Source: Sporopachydermia quercuum
Taxonomy: Eukaryota > Ascomycota > Sporopachydermiomycetes > Sporopachydermiales > Sporopachydermiaceae
NCBI GenBank assembly: GCA_001599295.1
Contig: BCGN01000003.1
Location: forward strand, 411,148-475,147
Direction: 5' to 3'
Length of the DNA stretch: 64,000 bases
This document shows, one piece after another, positions 33,789-45,716 of this stretch. How positions within the stretch are numbered: the first letter of the stretch is position 1; every line of letters begins with the position of its first letter. A program made the translations under genes and the position numbers. The notes under the pieces were generated by a model that saw only the letters and a program-made list of their open reading frames with translations, had not been told where the DNA came from and did not search any database.

Positions 33789-34691
33789 TCCAAAAGATGG
33801 GTCATATTCCTGGCTTATTTTGATAGATTTTTGTTGTTTGTGTTAATAGTATATAATGGGCGTTTTTCTGTTTTCTGTTTTCTGTTTTCATCTTTCATTA
33901 GTGTTAATAATGTTTAATACAAGATGTTATACTATACATGGTGATTTATGGAAGTAGACCTGAAGTAAGGTAGATAATGATTTTCTAAGTGACTGAAATA
34001 TTTGTTTACCTTTCTTATCAGATGAATGTTTAATTTGAATGTACCGTTATTTATTTTATAAATAGTGATGATGAGGCTCTCTTTTTGCAATAGAGGAATT
34101 ATGGAGAAACGGTCCTTGAGAGCATTCTTTTCTGGTGAAAGCCCTATTTTGTATTTCAAAAAATTCTTCCTAGAGCTTAAAAATATGACTTCCATGCCTC
34201 AACAGTTTCACTGTAGATATAAAGGAAATTTACATTCGAGTAACTCTTGATTAATTATTTATATTAATAATTATTATTAATTTCCTAACTCTTTCTAGAC
34301 ATTGAATGGAAACCTCATTATATTATTAACTGTAAGAAACCTTAATTCATTCAAGGTTCACAGTTTGAACCTTAATATAATATCTTCTCCGCTATTCTTT
34401 CTCTCAATCATATCCTTACCCAATATGAGACACAATGATTTCTCCGTAATACTAAAATTTCCTCTCTGTGTGATGCTTTTCATCCGCTTCTGTTCCATTA
34501 GAGCAGAATTGATTATTTAACGATGCTCCGCATTTAATATTAAAATGCTACATTCTCCTCTGTTGAACCATACTTATTTGCTTACTGTATAGATCTAATT
34601 GACCGGATTTCCCCTTCATCAAAGTAATAATATTACTGGTCTTCGTACAATTATGTACCTCTGAATGATATGATATGAATGGCAAAAATCT
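33789..34691. other. Intergenic RRP14 to PPR gene
   Basis: No gene recognised. A 7-nt TTTTCTG unit is repeated about four times at 33863-33889, shortly after the RRP14 stop, in the likely 3' processing region. Confidence 0.5.
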
Positions 34692-37600
34692 ATGTGGGGG
34701 CGCAGTGCTAATCAACAGTTCAGAGCGGCGTTTCAAGTTCGGTATATTCGAACTCGAGCTAAAACTCGAACCCGAGGCCCAAAATCTTTGTCGTTGGAAC
34801 CGCGTTTAAATTCCGGTTCCGATGGCGGTATCTTAGCCGATAACCAGTATTCTGATCAGAAACCCCAAGCACCACGTGAAATGGAGCAGAAATTACAGTC
34901 ATTACTACAAAATAATCCATCTGAGTTTTTCAAACAAATGAAACCTATCACCGATGTTGTTTCCGAAAGCTTGAAAGATTTCGGATATAATATTGAGACT
35001 TTAGATGACACCCGGAAGCGGCTATCAGAAAAACTTCGGAAGAGAATTATGGAGAAGCTTCCGAAAGGTGCCGAGCTTGATACTAATAGAATTGATAAAT
35101 TAGTTAATTCGATATTAGATCAACAGCTTTTACCTCCTACTAAGGCTCCTACTTCGGCTTCCAGTCAGGCTTCATCCGAACCCTATTTTGAATCCTCTCT
35201 TCCGAAATCCCTCACCGATCAACACTCCGCACTACAACTGAGATCTGTACTACTAAACTTATTTGAAAGGACGGAACTCTACTCGACTATAAACAACACA
35301 GGTTATTCGTCTAAAAGAACCACACCTTCTGCTATCTCAAAATTCAAATCCCTGTTGAAAAAGACAGACCTTTCCCCGGAACAACAAGAAAAAGAGCAAG
35401 AGCTCTTTTGGAGCACGTTAGAAGATATCGCATTCCAGAATTTAAGTGGCACACTAGACAAAGTAGAAATGCCTCCAGGCTTCTTTGATCAATGCATAGA
35501 ATTAGCAAAAACGCAACAAGAATATGCTAATTATCGTTATTTCTGTATAAAAGCTGCCGGTGATGCCAGAAGTGTTTTTGTCGATGATCCTTTACTCATT
35601 GTTCATGAGATAGATTATATTAATGCAATGTTTTACTTGGGATATCCAAATGAAGGATTTGCTCGTTGGGAGGACTCGAAATCAATCGGAACAATTGCTC
35701 GTAAGGCAAATAATAATAGTGAAAATAGCGATCCAGAATTGCCTAGATGGTGGAAAGAACTTGGAGCGAGTTTTGCTATATCGATGAATAAAATTGCAAA
35801 AGCGGAAGAAATAATTGGCATGACTAGGAATAGAAATAATGAAAATAAAGAAGAAGACGGAAATGTTATCATAGGTAAGTTTTATTATTGTTATTGGATT
35901 ATGATGAACGTAATTAATGTGATAAATGCAAGTTGGCCTGTTGTGATATAATACGACATAGCTCGGTATGATATGATCATGATTAAGGATTTTTACGGAG
36001 TAACTGAACTTAATAGCCCTTTATTGCTGCAAATACTAGTTATTGTCAATTAATATGAGGAGTTTTTAATTACTGTAATCAAACAACAATAGTATCAAAA
36101 AGCGAAGGTAGAAGTACTTGATTCTAGTGTTTCTTATTATTAAAATCCTTATGGTCACCGTTGTAGTTATTGTAATTAGCTTCATTACAATAATGAATGA
36201 TCCTCCAGCTGTTATATCACATTATGTTAAATCACATCATGTTTTTGCTCAGATTCACCTTGCTGTGTCATAGATTACTAACATAAGTTTCATAGGACCA
36301 AATGAAACAAAGGATACAAATAAGCTAGCCAATTTCATATCACCATCATTAATGACTTCATTTATTACGAAATATTGTGAAATGAAACAAGAAGGAAAAG
36401 CCTGGGGTTGGTTTCAACAGTTCCTTAGGTTGGTTAATGAAAAAGGAATAACCAATGACAGTGAAAATGGTAGTGAATCATCGTTGGTCACATCCATTGA
36501 AAGTTATTTACAAGAACTAGACAAAGAAGAGCCGCCGACTGTGCAACAGCTACAAACAATCACCAAGGCTTTTTTCATCAATAAACTTTATAATAGAGGA
36601 AACGATGTGTTGAAAGTAATTGAAGAACTGGCTGAAGATGGGAATAATAATGGAAATGATACAACTAGCAGATCGGACAATTTTAAATTGCTTTCCACGC
36701 AATCTCTGCGTTCTCCGTTTTCGGAACTGNAATTGTTCTATTTTGTCCAACAACTAGGAAATCTTGTGCAAGCGGAAATCATGAGAAATAACCCTGTTGA
36801 GTCAAAGATTATCGAAATTATCAAACAAGGTTTAGATATGAACCCCGCCAAATCGGCAGAAATGGAAATTTATGCGATTTGGACTTCCTTTTTAGAAAAA
36901 TCTGGAAAGGCTAACGAGGCTATTGCTCTATTAAACGATATGGCAAAGGAGAACAAGTATCCAACAACCCAACAAGTACATTCCATTCTTAAGGCGCTCT
37001 TACAAAAAAAGCAAACACCTAAAGCTTTTGAACTGTTGGATATTATGGAGAAAGCGCGAATGATTCGGCTTGAAAAACAAGCTAAGGGAATTGCTGCTCC
37101 GGCCAAAAGCTCGGAACCTTCTTTCCAATTTCTTCCTCCTGCTCGGCCTGCGCATTATGCTCTTTTTATTCAATATGCAGCTAGACGCAAGTCACCGGGA
37201 GGAATCTCTGTAATTTTATCCCGGATGAGTGAAATGAACCTTATTCCTGATAAGTATGTGTTCACAGCATTGATTACATTTGCTATGCGGACAAAAGATT
37301 ACGGAATGGCTATACGAATATACGAAATGGTAGTCAATGACTTCCAGAATCACATGCGGGAAGTTTCTGCTGTTCCAGGGCGATATCCGAGGCTTGCGAC
37401 TTCGTACCGGTTTTACATTGAACTATTTAAGTGTCTCACGAATATCTATCGGATTGGAGGAGTAAAACTGGTTGATTTGGATCAAAGAAGCGAAATAGAT
37501 GAGGAATTAGAGAAATTTCTACCCGATAGGAAGCGTATAGCTGATACCGAGATACCAGGAGATTCTTCCGTATTAAGACCAATAGCCGAGAGTGATTTGA

Positions 37601-38226
37601 AACCCCAGATAACTTACTTCTTTAGGGGACGAGCAAAAAGTGGAAGACATTGTAGAAGTACCCATGATTACTATCAACTGAACCTTTGGAATGTCTTCCG
37701 GACTATGGTTAACGACAGGAGTGTTGTTCCACGGCCACAGCTTTATGTCATTGTGTTGCGGGCTTTCATAGAAGCGGAAGAATTTGCCGAGGCACTAGCG
37801 ATTCTGCAATATATGGAAGAAGTCCACAGTATAAAGTTCAATATCGGAGAAAATGATCCAAGTTCAGCTGCATTGAAAGGATTGCTCCTTAGTGTCTCCA
37901 GGGTGACTAGAACGAAAGAGGATATTGTGAGTTTAATTCAGAAGGAGATATCTGGCGTAGCTAAAGAAATCGATAGCGGAAATTATAGCGAAAATACCAA
38001 AGATGATTTCGAGTTGAACTCCGGAATACATGCTCCTAATGCTCAACGATCAATAGACTGGAAAGTCTTATCAAGTGTCTTTGGAAAAGCATTCTTAAAC
38101 AGACTGAAATTCTCAAGCGAAAAACAAAATACCTCACTTAGAAGCCAAATTGAGGATTTCAATTTCCAATTATCGTTAAAGCAAAAGGAGTTAGGTCTGA
38201 AACCCGTAACTGATTTCTATTTGTAG
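34692..38226 (+). CDS. Mitochondrial PPR-like protein, two exons
   Basis: Exons 34692..35874 and 36296..38226 join in frame (ATC ATA G / GA CCA) across a 421-nt intron with GTAAGT donor, TACTAAC branch and CATAG acceptor, giving 1037 residues. The first 30 residues (MWGRSANQQFRAAFQVRYIR) are basic and Ser-poor in acids, like a matrix targeting signal. Repeats of paired helices resembling pentatricopeptide motifs are visible in exon 2, for example ANEAIALLNDMAKENKYPT, PDKYVFTALITFAMRTKDYG and RPQLYVIVLRAFIEAEEFAE. Such proteins bind organelle RNA for processing, stability or translation. I cannot place it in a named yeast family (Pet309, Cbp1, Rpm2 and others differ too much to tell). One ambiguous base in exon 2. 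Confidence 0.8.
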
Positions 38227-38900
38227 CGTTTATAGCGATATGCTAATTGTTTCATTTGAAGCGTAAGTTGACTCAGTATTCCAACTTGAGTTTTTTCTTG
38301 TATATAAAATTCTAATGTATATATAGTGAACTGAATATAGTAGTTGAAAAGATATGTAAGTGAACGGAGCATTCCATGAATTAAGCGATTTTGCGAAAAC
38401 ATTTCACTTATTGAACAACGAAAAATAACATTAAGGTTCAGTTTCATTACCTAATACGGACTTTTGGACTTCTGATTAGACAACAGTTTATATAATAAGG
38501 TTAAAGTGTGACATAATTCACAATTTTCAGATTCCTTATATGACAATGGCTTCAACCTTAACTGTACCTGCTAGAAACTAAAATACACCATTAATTAACT
38601 ATCATTTTATAATTACCTGTACTGATTGAATTCATTCACACAGACAGCTCAGCTTTTCACTCCCTGTCATATTTATCTTGTTCCATAATGTGCGTTATCG
38701 CTATGTAAGTAATTCAATTGAATAAACAATAATTCATTAGGTATATGCTATAAAACAAAAAGAATATAATTAACTGAGCTATGGTTTCATTTTCAGTGAT
38801 TTATTATCCACTACACTCCAAAACTGGCAGCACTGCTTCCGTTTTCTTGTCAAATAAAATTCTCCTTTTATTCCCAAATTGCTTTTGCTTCATTTCTACT
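38227..38900. other. Convergent intergenic region
   Basis: Between the PPR gene and UBX4 3' ends. AT-rich; no gene seen. Confidence 0.55.
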
Positions 38901-40796
38901 TTATTTCTTACCCATTTTTAACCACTTAGGCAGCTTTTTCCCTTCTCCTGAACTTCCTTGTCGCTTCACGGAATCTCCATTCTTCTCCTTACTAGATTGC
39001 CCCAATTGTTCTTCATGAGCCATTTCGGCAAGTTCCTGTTCGATTTTAACTTCAGGAACTTCTCCGATATCCTTAGCTATTGAAATAAATTCCGGTTTCA
39101 GTATTAATCCGCTCCGGCTATTATTTCCGGTCTTGTCTTTATTACTGGGGAGTTCAGGTTCAACAACAACCAGAGTTCTGGCACCAAATCCACAGTCTGC
39201 AACTAATTCTCCATCAAGTGGTGATAATAGTTTATGAGGAGCTGTCAACAGTAGGTTGAAGGGTGTTTTGTATAGCAGTAAGGATTTTACAAATTGGATT
39301 AGTTCCAACACTATAGTAAAGGTTAGTAACTATAAAGGTTTTGCACAATAAATATAAAAAGGAAGATTAACGGAGACGATATTACAACTGTGATCTGTGT
39401 TCTCCCTAATTCTGTTACATTATTTTCTCAATTTCAAAGCGTGACCTTCAAATTCAGGCATGTACCCATGAAACATAACATACCTTTCTCGTTTGGTTGG
39501 AATGTTGCCTGAACATGATTTTGATCAGGAAACCGAAATCTAACAGAACACTAATAGGTTGTTAGTATATAAAGGTATTGCAACTAAAGAATAACAACAG
39601 CGAATAACAACAGCAATGATATGCCTAGTATGAGCTTAGCTAATACTAATACCAAGATACTCATACCAGCTTCTTCTTCTGACTCATCATCTTCATATAC
39701 TTACTTCATTAATAACTTCTTTACGGGCTTCTTTCATAGCTTCCCGTGTTTCTCTTGTTAACATTTTATCACCTGTTGGATGAGCTTGTGACGATAAAAT
39801 CTTCTGATATAATTGTGCATGAGACACTGTAACTTCATATAGACTCTCGTCATCATTACGCACTGGTGCGGTAGTAGTTTTATTAGTACTAATATTAGTA
39901 TCAAGACCGTTGACGGTATCAGAGTTTTTAGGGTGGAAAATCTCAATATTTCGGCTTTTCTCGGTGGCTTCGGATGTTTGCCTGGATGTTTGTTCCCGAT
40001 GACTAGGTATCTTGGAATTGATATCGATTGTGGTTTCCGGTTTATTCGATGTGGTGCTATTCTCAGGTGTTAAAATGCTGTTTGTGGTATTGTTGGCATC
40101 TCCGATTTTCTCATTGATCATTTCCGCTGTTGCAAGATTGCAACTTAGATCAATAAACAAGTCCTCATTTTCGGCTTGAACTCGACTAAAAAGTTCACCT
40201 GAAGATTCAAAACGAACTCGGCATAGAAAGTTTCCGCTTGAGAAACCTAGTTTGGATAACGTAAACCGTAATTGATCAAACCCCTTCAGCTCTTTATTGA
40301 ACAATTGAACTACGGGTTTCTCGTATAGTTTCTCATCACTATTATCCAGATCAATAGTTCTTTCCGTTAAATTAAACTCGGATGGATTGTACTCGATATC
40401 TTTCAATAGTTTCCGAATTTGAAATTCAAAATAACGGAGAAGATTCCAAACTGTGGTCCTTTCAGGATCAAAATTACCGACAAACGCCGATGTCGGAACA
40501 ACTGTTGCTATCTGTGTTAAACCATACACAGCTAGCTTGATAGTAACCTGCTTAGCTACTGGTTTTACCAGTTCTTTGCGAGCCTGGATTTCCAGTCTGG
40601 CTCCATTGGGCAAATTGGACAATCGAAACGGTAGCGACAAGTCAACCTCTGTTTTTCCGTGGCGGAAAAGCCATTGTTTATCTGATTCTAATTTGAAAGC
40701 TGCTACACATTTGTCAAGTACTTCTTGCATCAATTGAGAGGGATTGACCCGTATTTTCAAGCCACGATGTTCGTACGCAACGGATAAATGGGACAT
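38901..40796 (-). CDS. UBX4: UBX4/ASPSCR1 (TUG)-like UBX protein, three exons
   Basis: Cofactor of the Cdc48/p97 AAA ATPase. Exons on the minus strand are 40796..39705, 39550..39484 and 39310..38901 (1092 + 67 + 410 nt, 522 residues). Introns are 154 and 173 nt, with GTAAGT and GTATGT donors and TACTAAC branches. The N-terminus is a TUG-type ubiquitin-like fold (VAYEHRGLKIRVNPSQLMQE, FRLSNLPNGARLEI). The UBX domain is split over all three exons: ...EVINE, then SVRFRFPDQNHVQATFQPNE, then LIQFVKSLL and LLTAPHKLL. The p97-binding loop position reads FRFPDQ, near the usual FxFPxx. A basic tail (KKLPKWLKMGKK) ends the protein. The start is the ATG at 40796 (MSHLSVAYEHRG), supported by homology. 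Confidence 0.92.
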
Positions 40797-41587
40797 TATG
40801 TATGTATTCAAAATCGGGAAATATCGGATGTGCGGAAATATTCGGATTCTTTGTGGATATCGGAGATTCAAACAAATTTGTTTAAGAACAAGTTGGATAT
40901 GTTGAATGAAAGGAAAGACAACATTAAGTATGATAAAACTTGTATAAGTTCTTACCTAAGCAAAATAAGATTTAGTGGCGGTGGAAAAGATAAGCAATAA
41001 CGGAGATAATAATACAATTATAATATCCGAGTTTTTGCCTGAGAAAAAAGAATATTCAGTCATGTGATACAAAATTATTATATATTCTCTTTTCTAAACA
41101 ATTTACCAACCTGTGCCTTAACTACGATAAAATTAACGGTATACTTGGATACTGGGTATTCTGACATTTTTGAGGCATAAAGCTATCCGTGAACTCGGGA
41201 AAAATGGCATTTTCGGGACTCAAAAAACCATACTTGATCTAAATAATTTACATTTCTACGCTTGAACTATAGACTAAGGCATTGCATTAGTATCCATTAA
41301 ATAAAATTTAAGAATAATCATTATTATAAATTAGAAAAAATGCCTAGTAGTTACAAACCTATAATACATCATAAATAAACCAAAGAAAACAAAAAGAAAG
41401 AAAAGAATCTTCGGACAACAAAATGGGACAACAAAATGGGACACGAAATCAAATTGTCGGCGAAAATAGCGAAAGACAAAGCGGATGTTCCATCCCGATG
41501 GGTTAATCTGTGTTTTTGAATGCTGCTCCGCCATTTGATCATATCATCAATTCACAGTAGCCGTCTGTACAAAATTAATAATTGGAA
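40797..41587. other. Intergenic upstream of UBX4
   Basis: UBX4 promoter side and 3' end of the MSB2-like gene. AT-rich, no gene seen; two copies of CAACAAAATGGGAC lie together at about 41416-41443. Confidence 0.5.
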
Positions 41588-44500
41588 TCACGTGTTATTT
41601 GATTCTCCTCGTGTTAACGAACCAAATTGTCCGTTAAGATTCCACGATTTGTGTTTGGCGGCAGTTAATTCCGATGGGAACCTAGTATCTGTTGGTGAAG
41701 GTGTAGTGGGAGTTGTTTTATTGGAATCGTCCGACCCGCTTCCACTTCTGAGGTTTAACTCCCCAATTCCAGTTGAACTTCCTGTTCCTACTCCGCTTCC
41801 ACTGCCACTTCTAGATGAAACACTACTCGGAATAATAGCATTATCCGGACGAGCAGACAATCCAAGAATATATGATTGAATCCGCGCTTGTTCAATCTCC
41901 GGCTCATAGGATGCTAAAAATGANGATGATGCCTGAATTTCATGGTTTGGTTGCAAACTTCTAATTGATTGAGATGCACTATTTACCCTCCTGTGATGTC
42001 GGCTTCCTTGTAAGCTATAAGTGTTCCGTTTTGGGGAAATATTGATACTGCTATTTGATCCTGATCCGGTTCCAGTTCCGGTTCCAGTTCCGAGACTCGG
42101 TAAGCCATAGTTGTGGAAAGATGCGGCCGAAGATAGGTAGATGGAATGAATATCTCTTTGAGGGGAATGTCCGGAAGAGTTCGGGATGATGCTACTGGTG
42201 TTATTTGGAACGGGTGAGAAATCTCCGATAGATTCAGCTTTTCTGACAACAGGCAACGGAAAACTTAAAGTTGGAGTACTCTTTTCAGGTATTACTGGAG
42301 GTTTTTCAATGATATCTGAGGTAACACCTTTTTCGTTTCCACTTCCATCGGGATTGTTCCTAGGGCCCGCTGATTCTCCGTCATTCTTAGCTTCCCGTTT
42401 TCTCCGATGCAAGAAAGCCAGAAGCCAAAACAACGAGCAGAGATACAATAGCCCACCCAATCCAACTCCAATATAAATCGCGATATTTGCCTTGTTCGCT
42501 CCGCTTTGTCGCAGGTATCCGTCTAATGAACCGTAAACTTCCGATCCTGCTCGCAACCCATTTGGTAGATATTCTCTGCTTCCGTCGCTCGTACCAGTGC
42601 CTGCGTCGGAAATATCTGGTCCGTCTCCCGAATCCGAGGTCGACACTGTTGATTCACTGGAGACACCTCTTGTGCTAGTAACCAAAGTTCCCGATCCTCG
42701 TGTACCTACTGAATAGACTGTAATCAAGGATCCAGAACTTTCTGTGACATAGTAGTAAGTATACTCCCCATTTGAGTTTTCATCGGAAAGTATCGGATAG
42801 CTCGCATCAATAAGCTTCATGAGACTAGCCACTATCGGATCGGGATTAGAGTAAAGCCGAGACTCGCGGTTAATTATGAGAGCCTGTAAGTCCGAAATTC
42901 GGTTACATGGCAAATATACATGTGCCTGTGATACTATATACGGTAAGTTAGGATCAATATGCGGCTGGATGTTCCGTATTTGAATATTTTCGGTTTTGAT
43001 GTTTAGTCCATATGCCAATCCCGGGCCCAGGTTCTGAAAGATCTGCGCCACTGAGATTGGATTCCCAACTAGGAACTGGTAATTTAGTGCGCCGGTAAAG
43101 GAAACCAACGCTTCGCACTGTCCCGATCTGGGTTGAAAGCTCCCCCTTCCGGGAACAATAGCCTGCGGAATTGTGGATGGAAAGGAATAATGGGTATTTA
43201 AGTTCTGGGATGGATCGTCTGTAATTAATGGGTTCGTTTCTGTCACCAACACAGTCGGTAGCCAATTCAAGGTTTTTGATTCGTGATCGGTTGCCGCTGT
43301 ATTGGAGGGGGAAAAATCCAGTGTCGGAGTTGTAGGGATAGGCGCAAAACCTGAATCAGTTACGATTGTGGTTGGTGAGGGGTAAGTTTCTTCATTACCC
43401 ATGAAAGTTAACGAAAACGGTATACTGGTGGGGAAACCAGGACTCTGCGTGTCTTTTAAGGTTGGATTAGAATCGGATGTGATCTCAGTGGAAATATCGG
43501 AAATGATATTGGAGGAAACATCAGAAGTGACCTGACCAGAAGAGATGACCACTGGGGAAATAGATGTATCTGATGTCTGTTGTATGTCTTGGGTATGAAT
43601 GACCAGAACTGATGTTGAAGATGGTGTAGTTCCTACTACTGTTTCCGATATGCTGGTCGGAAACAACGCCGCCGTCTCCGATGTTGTTTCCGATACTGTC
43701 GCCGGTATTGTTACTAATGTTGTTTCCGGTTCTGCTTCAGTTTCCGTAGTTGGTGCGGTAGCTTGTGTTGTAGCTTGTGTTGCTCCGGGTTCTGTTACTA
43801 ACGTTGTAGCTGGTGTTGTNNNNNNNNNNNNNNNNNNNNNNNNNNNNNNNNNNNNNNNNNNNNNNNNNNNNNNNNNNNNNNNNNNNNNNNNNNNNNNNNN
43901 NNNNNNNNNNNNNNNNNNNNNNNNNNNNNNNNNNNNNNNNNNNNNNNNNNNNNNNNNNNNNNNNNNNNNNNNNNNNNNNNNNNNNNNNNNNNNNNNNNNN
44001 NNNNNNNNNNNNNNNNNNNNNNNNNNNNNNNNNNNNNNNNNNNNNNNNNNNNNNNNNNNNNNNNNNNNNNNNNNNNNNNNNNNNNNNNNNNNNNNNNNNN
44101 NNNNNNNNNNNNNNNNNNNNNNNNNNNNNNNNNNNNNNNNNNNNNNNNNNNNNNNNNNNNNNNNNNNNNNNNNNNNNNNNNNNNNNNNNNNNNNNNNNNN
44201 NNNNNNNNNNNNNNNNNNNNNNNNNNNNNNNNNNNNNNNNNNNNNNNNNNNNNNNNNNNNNNNNNNNNNNNNNNNNNNNNNNNNNNNNNNNNNNNNNNNN
44301 NNNNNNNNNNNNNNNNNNNNNNNNNNNNNNNNNNNNNNNNNNNNNNNNNNNNNNTGTAGCTGGTGTTGTAGCTGGTGTTGTAGCTGTTGTTGCTCCCGGT
44401 TCTGTTACTATTGTTGTATCCGGTTCTGCTTCAGTTTCCGTAGTTGGTGTGGTGGCTGTTGTTGTAGCTGGTGTTGCTCCCGGTTCTGTTTCTGGTGTTG

Positions 44501-45716
44501 TTGCGGGTGGCATTACGGTTTTCATTTCGGTTTCTGTTGCTGGATTTGTATTGGTTGTCGGCACGGCTATAGAGGTAGAAATAGAAATCTCAGTTGTTTC
44601 CGTTGTCGGCTCTGGTTCTTCAGATGTTGACTCCGGTTCTTCTGATATTGATGTTGGGTGATCGGTTGAAACAATTAGAATTGGAATAGATGTATCGGAC
44701 GTCGATATTCCAGTCGGTAGAAAACTCGGTTCTGAAAATGATTCTAGTAGTAGGGATGATTCTGAAGATGACGTGGTCAGAGGTGGTTCTCCGGTCCCTA
44801 TTGTTGGTGTCTCTGGTGCCGGTGCCGGCATAAATGATGTTATTAATGAAATTAGCTCCCCAGTAGACTGACTAGAAGAACTTGATGAGCTGCTTTCTTC
44901 TTTCGCATCGGTATCCCATCCGCCATTGATTTCGTCAGTAGTACCCGACGTTGTTGATTCCAAGGTGTCAGGTGATTGTGTTGTGTATATTGATGGTCCA
45001 GGGGATACGACCGATATACTCGGAACCGTTGTTGATTCTGATGTCGACGTTGATTCTGAGGTCGATGATAATTCGGATGATGAGTCTGATATCGTAATAG
45101 TGTTTGTATCTGAAATATCGGATGTATCTGGTGTTTCGGTATTATCTGACGAGGCGATAGGGCTCACATTCAAAACTGGTGGTATTAGTTCATTTGCACC
45201 TGGAGAAGAAGATCGGGTGGTGATGGTTTCAGAGCTGGTAGAATCTGTTGGTTCTTCGCCTGATATAAATGCTGTGTCTGATGGGGAAGGCACTATCGAA
45301 GGGGCTTCTGTGGTTGTTCCTGTGATTTCCGTTGGAGGCTCCGTTGGGGCTACCGTATCACTAGAAGTTGCCGTGGTGAATGACATTTCATTTCCGACTT
45401 CAAAACTGGGTTTTGGTGATAAATAAATTGAATTAAGGTGATCATTTCCTGTTTCATTACTGTATAACGGGAACTTTTTAATGCTGTCGTCATTATTATT
45501 GATTGAAGGAGCAAACCTTATATCAGTGTCCCTCCTAAAGAGTAGATAATTAGCATCAAGATCGTCTCCGGCATAATTTTCAGTATGTAGGCCCGAAATA
45601 AAATTATTAGCTATTGTTATAATTATACTAATCCACAAAACTAGTAATAAACAGGTTCCTGCTATGGAAAACGGATGCCACTGCCGCTGCCGCTGCTGTT
45701 GTATATTCTGCCTCAT
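41588..45716 (-). CDS. MSB2: Msb2-type signalling mucin, repeat region in a gap
   Basis: A large Ser/Thr-rich membrane protein like Msb2, an upstream sensor of the filamentous-growth and HOG MAPK pathways. The N-terminal part (45716 to the gap) has a signal or signal-anchor segment (FSIAGTCLLLVLWISIIITI) and a long mucin region. Repeats of the TETEAEPDTTIVTEPGATTA type flank the gap on both sides. After the gap the frame gives PISVAQIFQNLGPGL, IQIRNIQPHID and YIVSQAHVYLPCNRISDLQ, resembling the Hkr1-Msb2 homology domain just outside the membrane. A transmembrane segment (NIAIYIGVGLGGLLYLCSLF) and a cytoplasmic tail of about 280 residues follow. The two halves are in different frames only because the 535-base gap is of estimated length. 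True protein length is unknown. Could be Hkr1-like instead. Confidence 0.75.
43820..44354. other. Assembly gap over tandem repeats
   Basis: 535 unknown bases. The flanks carry the same mucin repeat, so the gap most likely hides a variable number of tandem copies. Confidence 0.95.

Noticed and set aside
44926-45426. Plus-strand open frame opposite the mucin
   Set aside because: A shadow of the low-complexity Ser/Thr coding on the minus strand.
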